Origin: Gammaproteobacteria bacterium
GTDB taxonomy: Bacteria > Pseudomonadota > Gammaproteobacteria > Arenicellales > CAJQKF01
Assembly: GCA_030429665.1 (NCBI GenBank)
Contig: JAUIEZ010000001.1
Span: forward strand, 62,001 to 126,000
DNA length: 64,000 bases
Direction: 5' to 3'
Below, in pieces: positions 9,230 to 17,907 of the stretch. The position numbers and the translations under genes are program-made. Within the stretch, counting starts at the first letter, position 1. Every line of letters starts with the position of its first letter. The notes beneath the pieces are model-generated. The model saw nothing but the letters and a program-made list of their open reading frames with translations, was not told the origin of the DNA and made no database searches.

Positions 9230-11185
9230 ATGCCAAACGACCCTGGCGAAACGCCGCTGAAAGGAGTCGCCGCCGTGTTCTTCGCGGTCGGCGCGCGGCG
9301 CGAGCCGGGCGGTCCCGTCGGCGCGGTCACCGCCGCGCTGGCGCTCGGTGTCTCTCTCTGGGTACTTTATGCCGCCACGCTGGCGATCATCGATCCGTTG
9401 GCGCTGGCGGCTGTTTTTCTCTGCTTCATGTTCGCGCTGCTATTCCTGGTCGTGGCCGCGACGCCGGGCTCGACCCGACGGCAGCCGCCGCTTTACGATA
9501 TCGCGCTGGCGCTCGCCGCGGCCGCCTGCGGCATCTATTTTGCGCTCGAATCCGGCCGCATCGTCACTCGCATCTCCCTGCTCGACCCGCTGTCCACGGG
9601 CGATGTCGTCGTCGGCAGCGCGCTGTGCGTGCTGGCAATAGAGGCCACTCGCCGAACCGTCGGCTTCGCGTTGACGCTGATCGTGCTGGCCATGCTCGCC
9701 TACAATCTGTGGGGCGATCACCTGTCGGGCCTGATTGGTCACGGTCCCATCAGCTACCAGCACTTTCTCGACCAGACCATGTTCACCACCAACGGCATCT
9801 TCGGGGCGCCGGTGCGGGTCGCGGCGACCTATGCCTTCCTGTTCGTTACCTTCGGCACCATCCTCGAACGCGCCGGCGGCAGCGAGTTTTTTTTCAACCT
9901 GGCCGCCGCCATCAGCGGGCGCAGCGTCGGCGGCCCGGCCAAGGTGGCGGTGTTCTCCTCGGCGCTCTACGGCACGGTGTCGGGAAGCCCCACTTCGGAC
10001 GTGGTGACCACCGGATCGATCACCATTCCCATGATGCGCCGGCTTGGCTACCCGCGTTCCCTCGCCGGGGGAATCGAGGTAGCGGCGTCGACCAGCGGCG
10101 GACTCATTCCGCCGGTGATGGCCTCGGCCGCTTTCATCATGGTGGAAGTCACCGGCATCCCCTACCTGACCATCGCCAAGGCCGCGCTGATCCCGGCGCT
10201 GCTGTACCTGCTCGGCGTGTTCATCCAGGTGCACCTGCTGTCGAAGCGCTACAACCTCGCGCCGATGGAGGTGAAGGATATTCCCCGGCTCGCGCCGACC
10301 CTGAAGGACGGCGGATTGTTCATCGTCCCGCTGGTCTGCCTGGTGGGCGCACTGTTCGTCGGATACACGGCCACGCTGGTAGCGGTGGTCGGCATCGTCA
10401 GCGTCGTGGCTGTTGCAACGCTGAAATCTTCCACTCGACTCGGACCGATCGCACTGGGATCTGCGCTCGTTACGGCCTGCCGACGCATGGTGCCGGTCGC
10501 TGCAGCGTGCGCCGCGGCGGGTCTCGTGGTCGGCGGCATCAGCATGACCGGGCTGTCCGGTAAGGTCTCGATTCTGGTTTTGGAGCTGGCCGGCGACGGC
10601 ATGCTGTTGTCGCTGATCGTCGTCGCCATGATGGCCATACTGCTGGGCATGGGCATGCCGACGCCCAGCGCCTACATCATGGCAGCGGTGCTGACGGCGC
10701 CGTTTCTCATCGATCTCGGCCTGGCGCCGCTCACCGCGCACATGTTCCTGCTCTTCTTTGCCGTGCTCTCCGCCCTGACGCCGCCGGTCGCCGTCGCCGC
10801 CTTCGCCGCCTCGTCGCTGGCCGAGGCCAATCCCCTGGCGATCGCCTCGCGCGCGGTGCTGCTCGCACTGCCGGCCTTCATCATTCCGTTCATCTTCGCC
10901 TATCGCCCGGAACTGCTCGGGCAGGCGGCGTGGCCGCAGACGGCGACCGCGGTGGTGACTGCCGTAGTCGGGGTGAGTGCGCTCGCCGTCGCGGTGGCCG
11001 GCTACCTTGACCGGCCGCTGGCATGGCACCTGCGTATCGTCGCATTCTCGGTCGGCCTGCTGCTGATGATTCCCGGCCTGGCGACCGATGCGGCGGGTCT
11101 CGCCATCGGCATCGGGTTGCTCGGGACGCTGGCGTGGCGCCGCCGACATGCGCGGCACGTCGCGGACGAAGCCGATGGACCGTAA
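9230..11185 (+). CDS. fused TRAP transporter permease (DctQ-DctM, 4TM/12TM type)
   Basis: A 651-residue polytopic protein of the size typical for TRAP permeases in which the small and large subunits are fused. The first four hydrophobic segments (to about residue 150) correspond to DctQ; the remainder is DctM, with the conserved GTVSGSPTSDVVTTGSITIP block (about 245-264) and GMGMPTPSAYIMAAVL (about 475-490) in the two inverted halves. It should couple Na+ or H+ gradients to uptake of the ligand bound by the TAXI receptor encoded just upstream. Its last 11 bases overlap the next gene, indicating translational coupling. Confidence 0.93.
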   Translation: MPNDPGETPLKGVAAVFFAVGARREPGGPVGAVTAALALGVSLWVLYAATLAIIDPLALAAVFLCFMFALLFLVVAATPGSTRRQPPLYDIALALAAAACGIYFALESGRIVTRISLLDPLSTGDVVVGSALCVLAIEATRRTVGFALTLIVLAMLAYNLWGDHLSGLIGHGPISYQHFLDQTMFTTNGIFGAPVRVAATYAFLFVTFGTILERAGGSEFFFNLAAAISGRSVGGPAKVAVFSSALYGTVSGSPTSDVVTTGSITIPMMRRLGYPRSLAGGIEVAASTSGGLIPPVMASAAFIMVEVTGIPYLTIAKAALIPALLYLLGVFIQVHLLSKRYNLAPMEVKDIPRLAPTLKDGGLFIVPLVCLVGALFVGYTATLVAVVGIVSVVAVATLKSSTRLGPIALGSALVTACRRMVPVAAACAAAGLVVGGISMTGLSGKVSILVLELAGDGMLLSLIVVAMMAILLGMGMPTPSAYIMAAVLTAPFLIDLGLAPLTAHMFLLFFAVLSALTPPVAVAAFAASSLAEANPLAIASRAVLLALPAFIIPFIFAYRPELLGQAAWPQTATAVVTAVVGVSALAVAVAGYLDRPLAWHLRIVAFSVGLLLMIPGLATDAAGLAIGIGLLGTLAWRRRHARHVADEADGP

Positions 11186-12152
11186 GCGCCTGGCGATCGC
11201 CATTGACCGCTACGATCGCCACGTACCGCTGTTCACGGGAGCGGTCGAGCCGCCGCCGGGGTACGCGGTCGATTTTCTCGAAGTGGGTATGGATCCGCCG
11301 CGCCGGCACGGTGTCGATCGCCATCGGCGCATGCTCGTCGACAGGGAATTCGATGCCGCCGAGGTGTCCCTCGCTTCCTACCTCGTGGCGCGGGACAAGG
11401 GCATGACCGATCTCATCGCGCTGCCCGTCTTCCCGCGGCGATTGTTCAGTCACAACCACGTGTTCGTCTCATCGCGCTCGGGAATCACGAAACCTGCCGA
11501 TCTGGCCGGCCGGCGCGTGGCCGTATGGGCTTTCCAGGTCACCATGTCCGTACTCGCCAAGGGTGATCTGCAGCGCGACTACGGGCTCGATTGGCGAACG
11601 GTCACCTGGATGACCGAGCACCGGGAGGAAATCCGCCACGACTACGGGGACGACGTAATGATCGAGCGCCTGCCCGACGGCTTCGACGTCGTGAAGGCAC
11701 TGCAATCGGGAGCCCTCGACGCCTGCATCAATCCCCATCCGCCCGAGGCCATGATGACGCCAGGCAACGGCATCGAGCGACTGTTCCCGAACTGGCAGGA
11801 AGCGACCGGAAACTACTTCCGACGCTACCGCTACTATCCCGTGATGCACGTGCTTGCGGTCAAGTTGGAACACCTCGAGCGGGACCCGTCATTGGGTGGC
11901 GCCCTTGTACGGATGTTCGACGAAGCCGCCTCCATGGCGCGGCAGTTCTATGTCGATCCCGGCTACGCCATGGTGATGCACGCCAGGAACACGCTGGAGC
12001 ACGAGTTGCGGCACTATTCTGCGCAGGTGTGGCCGTCCGGCATCGAACGCAACCGGAGAAACATCGAGGATTTCATCGGCTATTGTGTTGATCAGCGCCT
12101 GCTGCGCGCAGCGGCACCGGTATCCGGTTTGTTTGCCGACACCGGCGAATGA
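11175..12152 (+). CDS. 4,5-dihydroxyphthalate decarboxylase-like protein
   Basis: A 325-residue protein starting at the ATG at 11175, inside the 3' end of the permease gene. It has no signal peptide, so although the fold is that of a periplasmic binding protein it should be cytoplasmic. The sequence follows the Pht5-type pattern: IAIDRYDRHVPLFTG at the start, MLVDREFDAAEVSLASYLVA, LIALPVFPRRLFSHNHVFVS, GITKPADLAGRRVAV and YYPVMHVLAV. Pht5 enzymes decarboxylate 4,5-dihydroxyphthalate in phthalate degradation. No other phthalate gene is present here, so the substrate may differ. The alternative, an intracellular or anchored NMT1-like binding protein, is less likely. Confidence 0.75.
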   Translation: MDRKRLAIAIDRYDRHVPLFTGAVEPPPGYAVDFLEVGMDPPRRHGVDRHRRMLVDREFDAAEVSLASYLVARDKGMTDLIALPVFPRRLFSHNHVFVSSRSGITKPADLAGRRVAVWAFQVTMSVLAKGDLQRDYGLDWRTVTWMTEHREEIRHDYGDDVMIERLPDGFDVVKALQSGALDACINPHPPEAMMTPGNGIERLFPNWQEATGNYFRRYRYYPVMHVLAVKLEHLERDPSLGGALVRMFDEAASMARQFYVDPGYAMVMHARNTLEHELRHYSAQVWPSGIERNRRNIEDFIGYCVDQRLLRAAAPVSGLFADTGE

Positions 12153-12190
12153 ACTCGAACCATGACGTGCTTGCTCACTAAGCGACGCCC

Positions 12191-12210
12191 GGCGCCTGGT
12201 CAAAGGCGCC
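12191..12210 (+). terminator. weak hairpin at the end of the catabolic operon
   Basis: GGCGCCT and AGGCGCC form a 7-base stem with a GGTCAA loop between the convergent ends of the decarboxylase-like gene and the CRP gene. No T-run follows, so intrinsic termination is uncertain. Confidence 0.35.
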
Positions 12211-12243
12211 TGTCGATGCAAATCGCTCCGGCGAGAAAGCGTT

Positions 12244-12900
12244 TCAATTGCCGGACGATCTACCCGCCTCGAAGGGGTATACGACAATGCTGCGTCCCTC
12301 GAGGCGAATCAATCCGTCCTCCTCCAGGATGCGCAGTACGTGTCCCGCCACTTCCCGTGAACAGTTCACGATCTGACCCAGTTCCTCGCGGGTGATTCGC
12401 ACGAGCTTGCCGTCCGGGTGACTCATCGCCTGTTCGTCGTCGGCAAGCTGGATCAAGGCGCGGGCGATGCGGCCGGTGACGTCCAGGAACGCCAGGTTGC
12501 CGAGCTTCTCGCTGGTCTTTCGCAGGCGGATCGCGAGTTGCCTGGTCAACTCCATCAGCAGCTCGTGATCTTCCGCCACCAGCGACCTGAACCGGGCCAG
12601 TTCCACCACTGCCACCTCGCACTCGCCTCGCGCGAGCACCGTCGCGCTGCGTTTCGGCTGGTCCTCGAAAAGTCCCATCTCGCCGAAGAACTCGCCCGGA
12701 CCGATGTAGTCGAGCACCAGGCGACGACCGTCCTCGTCGTAGGCCTCCACGCTCAGCGAGCCCTTGAGCACGTAGTAGACGTCCTTCGACGCGGCGCCCT
12801 GCTGCAGGATCACCTGCTTGGGTCGAAACCGTTCGAACCGGCACACGGCGAGCAATCGCTGTATGGGCGCTGGGGCCTGGGCCGGTTGCACACGTGTCAT
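12244..12900 (-). CDS. Crp/Vfr-type cyclic-nucleotide-responsive regulator
   Basis: A 218-residue CRP/FNR protein. The N-terminal cyclic-nucleotide domain has VILQQGAASKDVYYVLKGSL, GEFFGEMGLFEDQPKRSATV (phosphate-binding cassette, about residues 69-88, with the conserved GE and RS/T contacts) and the dimer helix LRKTSEKLGNLAFLDVTGRI. The C-terminal helix-turn-helix reads ITREELGQIVNCSREVAGHV then LRILEEDGLI. The LRKT.K.G.LAFLDVTGR.A stretch is especially close to Pseudomonas Vfr and E. coli CRP, so cAMP is the likely ligand. It has no FNR-type cysteine cluster. It is separately transcribed; a class III cyclase lies 43 kb away in the window. Confidence 0.92.
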   Translation of the reverse strand: MTRVQPAQAPAPIQRLLAVCRFERFRPKQVILQQGAASKDVYYVLKGSLSVEAYDEDGRRLVLDYIGPGEFFGEMGLFEDQPKRSATVLARGECEVAVVELARFRSLVAEDHELLMELTRQLAIRLRKTSEKLGNLAFLDVTGRIARALIQLADDEQAMSHPDGKLVRITREELGQIVNCSREVAGHVLRILEEDGLIRLEGRSIVVYPFEAGRSSGN

Positions 12901-13073
12901 CGCGGTGTCTCTCTCGTCATGGTGGACCGGGCCGGCAAAGCGCCCGCCCGGTGCCCCTTGTGGCCGAAGACTCCCCCGCGTCCCGATTTCTCCGCGCGTG
13001 GCGCGAAGTGGGGTTGCCGAAGAGTTACTTTACTGGTTTTTCTCCCTGACTCACAGCCCTCGAGAAAACCGGC

Positions 13074-13096
13074 AAAAAGGCCGCCCGAAGGCGGCT
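13074..13096 (-). terminator. rho-independent terminator with UUCG loop
   Basis: On the minus strand GCCGCC, TTCG and GGCGGC form a 6-base GC stem capped by the very stable UUCG tetraloop, followed directly by CTTTTTG. A second outer pair (AAAAGGCC at 13075-13082, GGCCTTTT at 13103-13110) could extend it or make it bidirectional. It lies 50 bases after the stop of the 35-residue peptide gene at 13148-13255. Confidence 0.75.
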
Positions 13097-13147
13097 CGAA
13101 ATGGCCTTTTGAAGACCGACGTGGTCTCGATGAAACGCGGGCGGTGA

Positions 13148-13255
13148 CTACAACGCGACAAGGGCGATGAACGCGGCACCGGCCACGTAGAATGCCGCCA
13201 ACACGTCGTAGAAATTGCACAGGCGATCGGTGGTGTAGTCGGTGAAATCGTTCAT
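13148..13255 (-). CDS. 35-residue predicted membrane peptide
   Basis: A short frame from ATG at 13255 to TAG at 13148 encodes MNDFTDYTTDRLCNFYDVLA followed by AFYVAGAAFIALVAL. The first 15 residues are polar and acidic with one cysteine; the last 20 form a single hydrophobic helix that ends at the C-terminus, so the peptide should be a tail-anchored inner-membrane microprotein. A purine-rich AAGGGCAGGA precedes the ATG, and a strong UUCG-loop terminator follows the stop, which together suggest an independent transcription unit rather than chance. It lies between crp and ahpF. I do not recognise the family. A longer in-frame extension upstream to 13591 is arginine-rich and overlaps ahpF antisense, so it is not credible. 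Confidence 0.55.
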   Translation of the reverse strand: MNDFTDYTTDRLCNFYDVLAAFYVAGAAFIALVAL

Positions 13256-13425
13256 TGTCCTGCCCTTCGGGCTCATTACCGCAATGAGCGCATTTTGGCG
13301 GGTACGCCAACACGATTCTGCGAACTGGCCGACAATGCGCGCACCTCGATTGTGATACGGCTCACATTCCTCCGGGCGGAGGGGACGAGGGTCGTCCGCC
13401 CCGCCGCCGCGGGACGGACATGGCG

Positions 13426-15006
13426 TCAGGCCGCTTCCCGGGTTTCGCCGGTGGCGGGACGACTCATCAGCAGGTACTCGAAGGCGGCGAGACCGGCCTT
13501 GGCACCCTCGCCCATCGACACGACGATCTGCTTGTACGGAACCGTCGTGACGTCGCCGCAGGCGAAGACGCCCTCGGCGCTGGTGCGGCACTTTTCGTCG
13601 ATGACGATTTCCCCGTGCGGCGAGCGTTCCACCACGCCGTCGAGGAATCGGGTGTTGGGCACGAGCCCGATCTGGACGAAGACGCCCGCCGTCTCCAGGC
13701 GGTGCACCTGGCCGGTGTCGCGGTCTTCATACTCGATGGCGTCGACCTTGCCGTTCGACGCGGTGACCTGTTTCGTCGCCGCGTTGCGAACGATGGCGAT
13801 GTTGTCCCGCCCCAGGGCCTGGTCTACCAGCACCCGGTCGGCCTTGAGTTCGGGCATGAACTCGAGCACCGTGACCGATCGGACGATACCCGCGAGATCC
13901 AGGGCCGCCTCGATGCCCGAGTTGCCCCCGCCCACCACGACGACGTCCCTGCCCTTGAAAAACGGACCGTCGCAGTGGGGGCAGTAGGCGACGCCATTAC
14001 CGATGTTCTCCCTCTCGCCCGGCACGCCAAGCTCGCGCCAGCGCGCGCCGGTAGCGAGGATCACGGAGCGAGCCCGGATCGTTTCGCCGGAAGACAGTGT
14101 CAGCGTCTTGACCTCGCCGGTCTCCACGCCGGTGACGCGTAGGTGCTCCTTCAAGGTGATTTCGTAGTTTTCCATGTGGGCGACGAGCGCCGCGCTCAGT
14201 TCGGCGCCCGTGGTGCTCGGCACCGAGATGAAATTCTCGATGCCGAGCGTGTCCTTGACCTGCCCGCCGAAGCGGTCGGCGACGACAGTCACGCTCAGTC
14301 CCTTGCGCGCGGCGTAGATCGCCGCGCTGACGCCCGCGGGACCGCCGCCGACCACGACTACGTCCTGCAACCGCAACGGCTCGCCGGCGGCATCGCGCCG
14401 CAGGGAGGGGTCGCGCTCGATCATCTTGTCGATCAGCCGCGCCGCGTCCACCTTGCCGTTGGCGAACAACTCGCCGTTGACATACACCGACGGCACGCCC
14501 TGGATGTCGCGCTCGTCGACGAGTTCGCGGAACAGGCCGCCGTCGATCATCTCCGTGGTGATGTTGTCGTTCAGCAGCGCGAACTGATTGAGCGCCTGTA
14601 CCACGTCGGGACAGTTATGGCACGACAGGCTCACGAACACCTCGAAGCGAAGCGGTTCGCTCACGCCCGCCACCAGCGCTTTCAGGCTCTCGTCGAGCTT
14701 GATCGGCGTGCCGGCTGCCTGCAATACCGCCAGTATCAACGAGTTGAACTCGTGCCCGCCGGGTATGCCCGAGAACACGATGCCGGTGGCGCGGCCGTCG
14801 GCCTCGATCGAGAAGCTGATCGGGCTGCGAAGGCCCGCGTCGCGCTCTTCGAGCGACAACTTGTCCGAGACCGTGCAAAGCCCGGCGAGGAACTCCACCA
14901 AGGCCGGGCGCCGGTCATGATCGCCCGTCTGCAGGACGAACGTTACCGGCAGACGCATGTTCTCGGTGTAGGATTTAAGTGTCTGCAGAATGTCGGGGGT
15001 CAGCAT
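13426..15006 (-). CDS. ahpF: alkyl hydroperoxide reductase subunit F
   Basis: A 526-residue flavoprotein disulfide reductase of canonical AhpF length. Domains in order: two tandem thioredoxin-fold units (about residues 1-195) with the redox pair CHNC (C129/C132), then the FAD/NADH region with GGGPAGVSAAIYAAR (about 220-234), the catalytic CPHC (C342/C345) followed by DGPFFKG, a second GGGNSGIEAALDLAG dinucleotide site and the FAD-binding GVFACGDV. It passes electrons from NADH through FAD and these disulfides to AhpC. It lies 79 bases downstream of ahpC on the same strand, and the pair faces a divergent oxyR, so peroxide induction is expected. Confidence 0.97.
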   Translation of the reverse strand: MLTPDILQTLKSYTENMRLPVTFVLQTGDHDRRPALVEFLAGLCTVSDKLSLEERDAGLRSPISFSIEADGRATGIVFSGIPGGHEFNSLILAVLQAAGTPIKLDESLKALVAGVSEPLRFEVFVSLSCHNCPDVVQALNQFALLNDNITTEMIDGGLFRELVDERDIQGVPSVYVNGELFANGKVDAARLIDKMIERDPSLRRDAAGEPLRLQDVVVVGGGPAGVSAAIYAARKGLSVTVVADRFGGQVKDTLGIENFISVPSTTGAELSAALVAHMENYEITLKEHLRVTGVETGEVKTLTLSSGETIRARSVILATGARWRELGVPGERENIGNGVAYCPHCDGPFFKGRDVVVVGGGNSGIEAALDLAGIVRSVTVLEFMPELKADRVLVDQALGRDNIAIVRNAATKQVTASNGKVDAIEYEDRDTGQVHRLETAGVFVQIGLVPNTRFLDGVVERSPHGEIVIDEKCRTSAEGVFACGDVTTVPYKQIVVSMGEGAKAGLAAFEYLLMSRPATGETREAA

Positions 15007-15085
15007 GTCGCGGCTTCCGTCAAGGATTTCAGGGATTCGCGACGCGCGTTGCCGCGCGCCGCGAAGTCATGGACCGATATCGGGT

Positions 15086-15649
15086 TCAGATCTTGCCGAC
15101 CAGGCTGAGGGACGGTGCGAGCGTATCCTCGCCCTCCTCCCACGCCGCCGGGCAGACCTCGTCGGGGTGGGCGCGCACGTACTGCGCGGCCTTGACCTTT
15201 CGCAGCAACTCGCCGGCATTGCGGCCGACACCCTCGGCGGTGATTTCCATCACCTGGATCACGCCGTCGGGGTCGACGACGAAGGTGCCGCGATCCGCCA
15301 GACCCTGGTCCTCGCGCATCACCTCGAAGTTGCGCGTGATCTGGCCGGTCGGATCGCCGATCATCGGGTAGCCGATCTTGCCGATGGTATCGGAGGCGTC
15401 GTGCCAGGCCTTGTGGGTGAAGTGCGTGTCGGTGGACACGGCGTAGACCTCCACGCCGCGGGCGGCGAATTCCTCGTACTTGTCGGCAAGATCGCCGAGT
15501 TCGGTCGGGCACACGAACGTGAAATCGGCCGGGTAGAAGAAGAAGACCGCCCACTTGCCCATCACGTCCGCCTCGGTGACCTCGACGAACTTGCCATCGC
15601 GGTAGGCGGTGGCGCTGAACGGCTTGATACGGCTGTTGATCAGTGACAT
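15086..15649 (-). CDS. ahpC: alkyl hydroperoxide reductase subunit C (peroxiredoxin)
   Basis: A 187-residue typical 2-Cys peroxiredoxin beginning [16 protein letters not shown]. The peroxidatic cysteine is C47 in [13 protein letters not shown] and the resolving cysteine C166 in [10 protein letters not shown], with the expected length and C-terminal tail. It reduces H2O2 and organic peroxides and is recycled by AhpF, the next gene. The start at 15649 was preferred to an in-frame ATG at 15697 because the mature family sequence begins there. The upstream region holds a Fur-like palindrome and faces oxyR. Confidence 0.97.
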   Translation of the reverse strand: MSLINSRIKPFSATAYRDGKFVEVTEADVMGKWAVFFFYPADFTFVCPTELGDLADKYEEFAARGVEVYAVSTDTHFTHKAWHDASDTIGKIGYPMIGDPTGQITRNFEVMREDQGLADRGTFVVDPDGVIQVMEITAEGVGRNAGELLRKVKAAQYVRAHPDEVCPAAWEEGEDTLAPSLSLVGKI

Positions 15650-15709
15650 TTGTCGTACTCCGAAAATGGTATTGGTGGTGAAAAATCGCATCGTCATCGA
15701 CGACTGTCA

Positions 15710-15732
15710 CTAATGATAAGGATTCTCATTAG
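15710..15732. promoter_or_regulatory. Fur-like palindrome between ahpC and oxyR
   Basis: The outer arms CTAATGA and TCATTAG are a perfect 7-base dyad. The inner TGATAAG-G-ATTCTCA matches the Fur 7-1-7 consensus TGATAAT-N-ATTATCA at 12 of 14 arm positions. It sits 61 bases upstream of ahpC and 51 bases upstream of oxyR in an AT-rich patch. I see no clear four-part OxyR box. Iron control is inferred. Confidence 0.55.
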
Positions 15733-15782
15733 AAATAAAAATTGATAATATTGAACATAATGATCTAAAAAACCGATTACAG

Positions 15783-16682
15783 ATGATTACTTTCAAGCAA
15801 ATACGCTACGCGCTTGCCGTGGCGAAGACGCTGCATTTCAAGAAGGCCGCGGACCAGTGCGCGATCTCGCAGTCGGCGCTGAGCACCGCGCTGGCGGAAA
15901 TGGAGAAGCAACTCGGCTACGTCGTGTTCGAGCGGGACAACAAGAAGGTGTTGATCACCCCGGTAGGCCATCGGATGCTCGAGAAGGCGCGCCAGGTCAA
16001 GCTGCTGGTCGACGACATTCACAAGCTGGCCGACCAGCAACGCAGGCCGCTGGGGTCGCGGCTGGCCATCGGCATGATTCCCACCGTCGGCCCCTACCTG
16101 TTGCCGATCCTGCTTCCGGCACTGGCGGCGGACTACCCGGACCTGGCGCTCGAGGTCGAGGAAGCGCAGTCGCTGGAACTACTGGAGCAGCTGAGAAACG
16201 GCGAACTCGATACCGCCATCCTGGCGCTGCCCTTCCAGCACGAGGGCCTGCTGGCCTTCAGTTTCTGGAAGGAGAACTTCTACTTCGTGACCCGTGCCGA
16301 CGACGAACTGGCCGGCCGCAAGCGCGTCCGCGCCGGCGAGCTGGCGCCGTCGCGGTTGATGCTGTTGAAGGAAGGCCATTGCCTGAAGGACCACGCGCTG
16401 GCCGCGTGCAGGCTTCCCGAGGCGGCCGCCCACGGCCTGCAGGCGACCAGTCTGCCGACCCTGGTGCAAATGGTCGCGGGCAGGATGGGATCTACGCTGG
16501 TGCCGGAAATGGCGCTCGCGCAGCTCGTCGAACCCAACCCCGACCTGGTCGCGATCCCGCTGGCCGAGCCCGGGCCCCATCGCGAACTCGCCCTGCTGGT
16601 GCGACCCAACTACCCGGGCCTGCAGGATATCGAGCAGTTGCGCGAACGATTGACCCGGGCATTGTCCGACGCACTCGGCTAG
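15783..16682 (+). CDS. oxyR: OxyR-type peroxide-sensing LysR regulator
   Basis: A 299-residue LysR protein with the N-terminal helix-turn-helix (FKKAADQCAISQSALSTALA, about residues 19-38). The decisive feature is the redox site EGHCLKDHALAAC with C200 and C209, the same nine-residue spacing as C199 and C208 of E. coli OxyR, which form the regulatory disulfide. The flanking LP-LVQMVAGRMGSTLVP segment also follows OxyR. It is divergent from ahpC-ahpF, its classic target, across an AT-rich region containing a Fur-like box. The start (ATG at 15783) leaves a normal LysR N-terminus. Confidence 0.95.
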   Translation: MITFKQIRYALAVAKTLHFKKAADQCAISQSALSTALAEMEKQLGYVVFERDNKKVLITPVGHRMLEKARQVKLLVDDIHKLADQQRRPLGSRLAIGMIPTVGPYLLPILLPALAADYPDLALEVEEAQSLELLEQLRNGELDTAILALPFQHEGLLAFSFWKENFYFVTRADDELAGRKRVRAGELAPSRLMLLKEGHCLKDHALAACRLPEAAAHGLQATSLPTLVQMVAGRMGSTLVPEMALAQLVEPNPDLVAIPLAEPGPHRELALLVRPNYPGLQDIEQLRERLTRALSDALG

Positions 16683-16687
16683 CCGAC

Positions 16688-16703
16688 GGGCGGTTCGCCG
16701 CCC
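16688..16703. terminator. GC hairpin with TTCG loop between oxyR and the PKS operon end
   Basis: GGGCGG-TTCG-CCGCCC, six base pairs, lies five bases past the oxyR stop and in the convergent gap with the last gene of the polyketide operon. It lacks a T-run on either strand, so it may stabilise the 3' end of the transcript rather than terminate. Confidence 0.4.
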
Positions 16704-16725
16704 GGCGAGGAACACCGAAACCGCG

Positions 16726-17895
16726 TCACTTTTCGCGGTCGCCCGCGTCCTTTCCCAGCGCCTGTCGTTCGAACGCGTGCAGTTCGTGAGGCGTCCACAC
16801 GAAGTAGAGCCAGCGCTGCAGCTTGCGGTAGAGCCAGTTGTTCGACCAGAAGTAAAAACGAAGCGGATCGAAGGAATCGGTCAACCGGGCCTTCGTATAG
16901 TTGTTGACGATGCCGAAGTGGACGCTCTCGAGACCTTCCGTCAGCGCGTACTCGAGGGCCGACGCCACCAGCAGATCGTAGACCGGCGCGTCGCGCGTGT
17001 AGCGACGATCGAAACCGCCCAGGATGCCGCCGAGGCGACGGCCGCACTGCCTGAACGTCGAGAATCCGGCGAGGGTCCCGTCGAGGCGAACCAGTATGTG
17101 CACGTACGCCTCGCGCCGGAAGGGTTCGGTGTCGAGGATGTGTCGATCGAAAAAGCCCTGGAAGGGAATGACGCTTCGGGTGCTCCGGGCCGAGGAGACC
17201 AGGCAGCGCCCCATGGCTTCGCGCACGTCGTCGCCGACCGCGCCGCGGGTGACTTCGACGGTCACCGGCTGGCGCCTGCGAAACTTCGCGAGCTTCTTGC
17301 GCGTGCGATTGTGCACGGCAAAGTAATCGTCGATTGACGTGTATCGCGACGCCCGTATCGAAGCGCCCGAGCAATAGGGGAAGGCCGCGTAGCCGCGGCC
17401 ACGATAGACCGCCTCGTCGTCGACGTCGTCGATGACGACCACGTACGCGGCATCGGGCTTGTTCTTCAGGTGCGCGGCAATCGCCGCCTTCACCGTGTCG
17501 CGCCGGCTTTCGTCGCGACAATAAACCGGGCCGTCGAGGTTCGCGCCGAGGATCTCGTTCATCGCGCAGTACATGACGTTGCCGCCGAACACGCGCGATA
17601 CACGGAGCAACGGTTCGAGAACACGAAAGCGTCGATACCGTGTGTTGAGAGCGTGGTACGGATTGTAGTGTTCGACCCGCGACACGAGCCCCACGCCGAC
17701 GAGCCCGGAGTCGTCGAATACCTTGACGAAGAAAAACCGCTCGGCGTCCGTCGAGCGACGGGCGAGATCCTCGAAAAACTCGAACACGCCGATGTCCAGT
17801 TCCCGCGCCGCCAACGCGTCCGCGAATCGGGATTTCTCCTCGTCCGCAAGCACCTTCGAGTCTTCGCAGCGCAGTGGCGGGTTTGGCGCATCCAC
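16726..17895 (-). CDS. GNAT/FemAB-like acyltransferase of the polyketide operon
   Basis: A 389-residue soluble protein, last gene of the seven-gene operon, starting 12 bases after the thioester reductase stop. I recognise the overall pattern of large GNAT-fold acyltransferases (FemAB/BioF2-like): an N-terminal half with AYVVVIDDVDDEAVYRGRGY, then SIDDYFAVHNRTRKKLAKFRR, and a C-terminal half with AYVHILVRLDGTLAGFSTF, VYDLLVASALEYALTEGLES and HFGIVNNYTKARL. The IDDYFAxxxxxxRKKLxKxRR-type segment is common in proteins of this group. The fold suggests acyl transfer to an amine or hydroxyl; in this context it may acylate, or use as donor, the product released by the reductase. Substrate and exact family are uncertain. 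Confidence 0.6.
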   Translation of the reverse strand: MDAPNPPLRCEDSKVLADEEKSRFADALAARELDIGVFEFFEDLARRSTDAERFFFVKVFDDSGLVGVGLVSRVEHYNPYHALNTRYRRFRVLEPLLRVSRVFGGNVMYCAMNEILGANLDGPVYCRDESRRDTVKAAIAAHLKNKPDAAYVVVIDDVDDEAVYRGRGYAAFPYCSGASIRASRYTSIDDYFAVHNRTRKKLAKFRRRQPVTVEVTRGAVGDDVREAMGRCLVSSARSTRSVIPFQGFFDRHILDTEPFRREAYVHILVRLDGTLAGFSTFRQCGRRLGGILGGFDRRYTRDAPVYDLLVASALEYALTEGLESVHFGIVNNYTKARLTDSFDPLRFYFWSNNWLYRKLQRWLYFVWTPHELHAFERQALGKDAGDREK

Positions 17896-17907
17896 GACAA
17901 ATCGCTC

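Noticed and set aside
9440-11203. 587-codon open frame on the minus strand
   Set aside because: Antisense to the fused TRAP permease; composition (His, Arg, Asp, Gln rich) is that of a reverse-complement shadow.
13148-13591. 147-residue version of the small membrane peptide
   Set aside because: The extra N-terminus is Arg-rich and antisense or overlapping to ahpF; only the last 35 residues with their own start site look protein-like.
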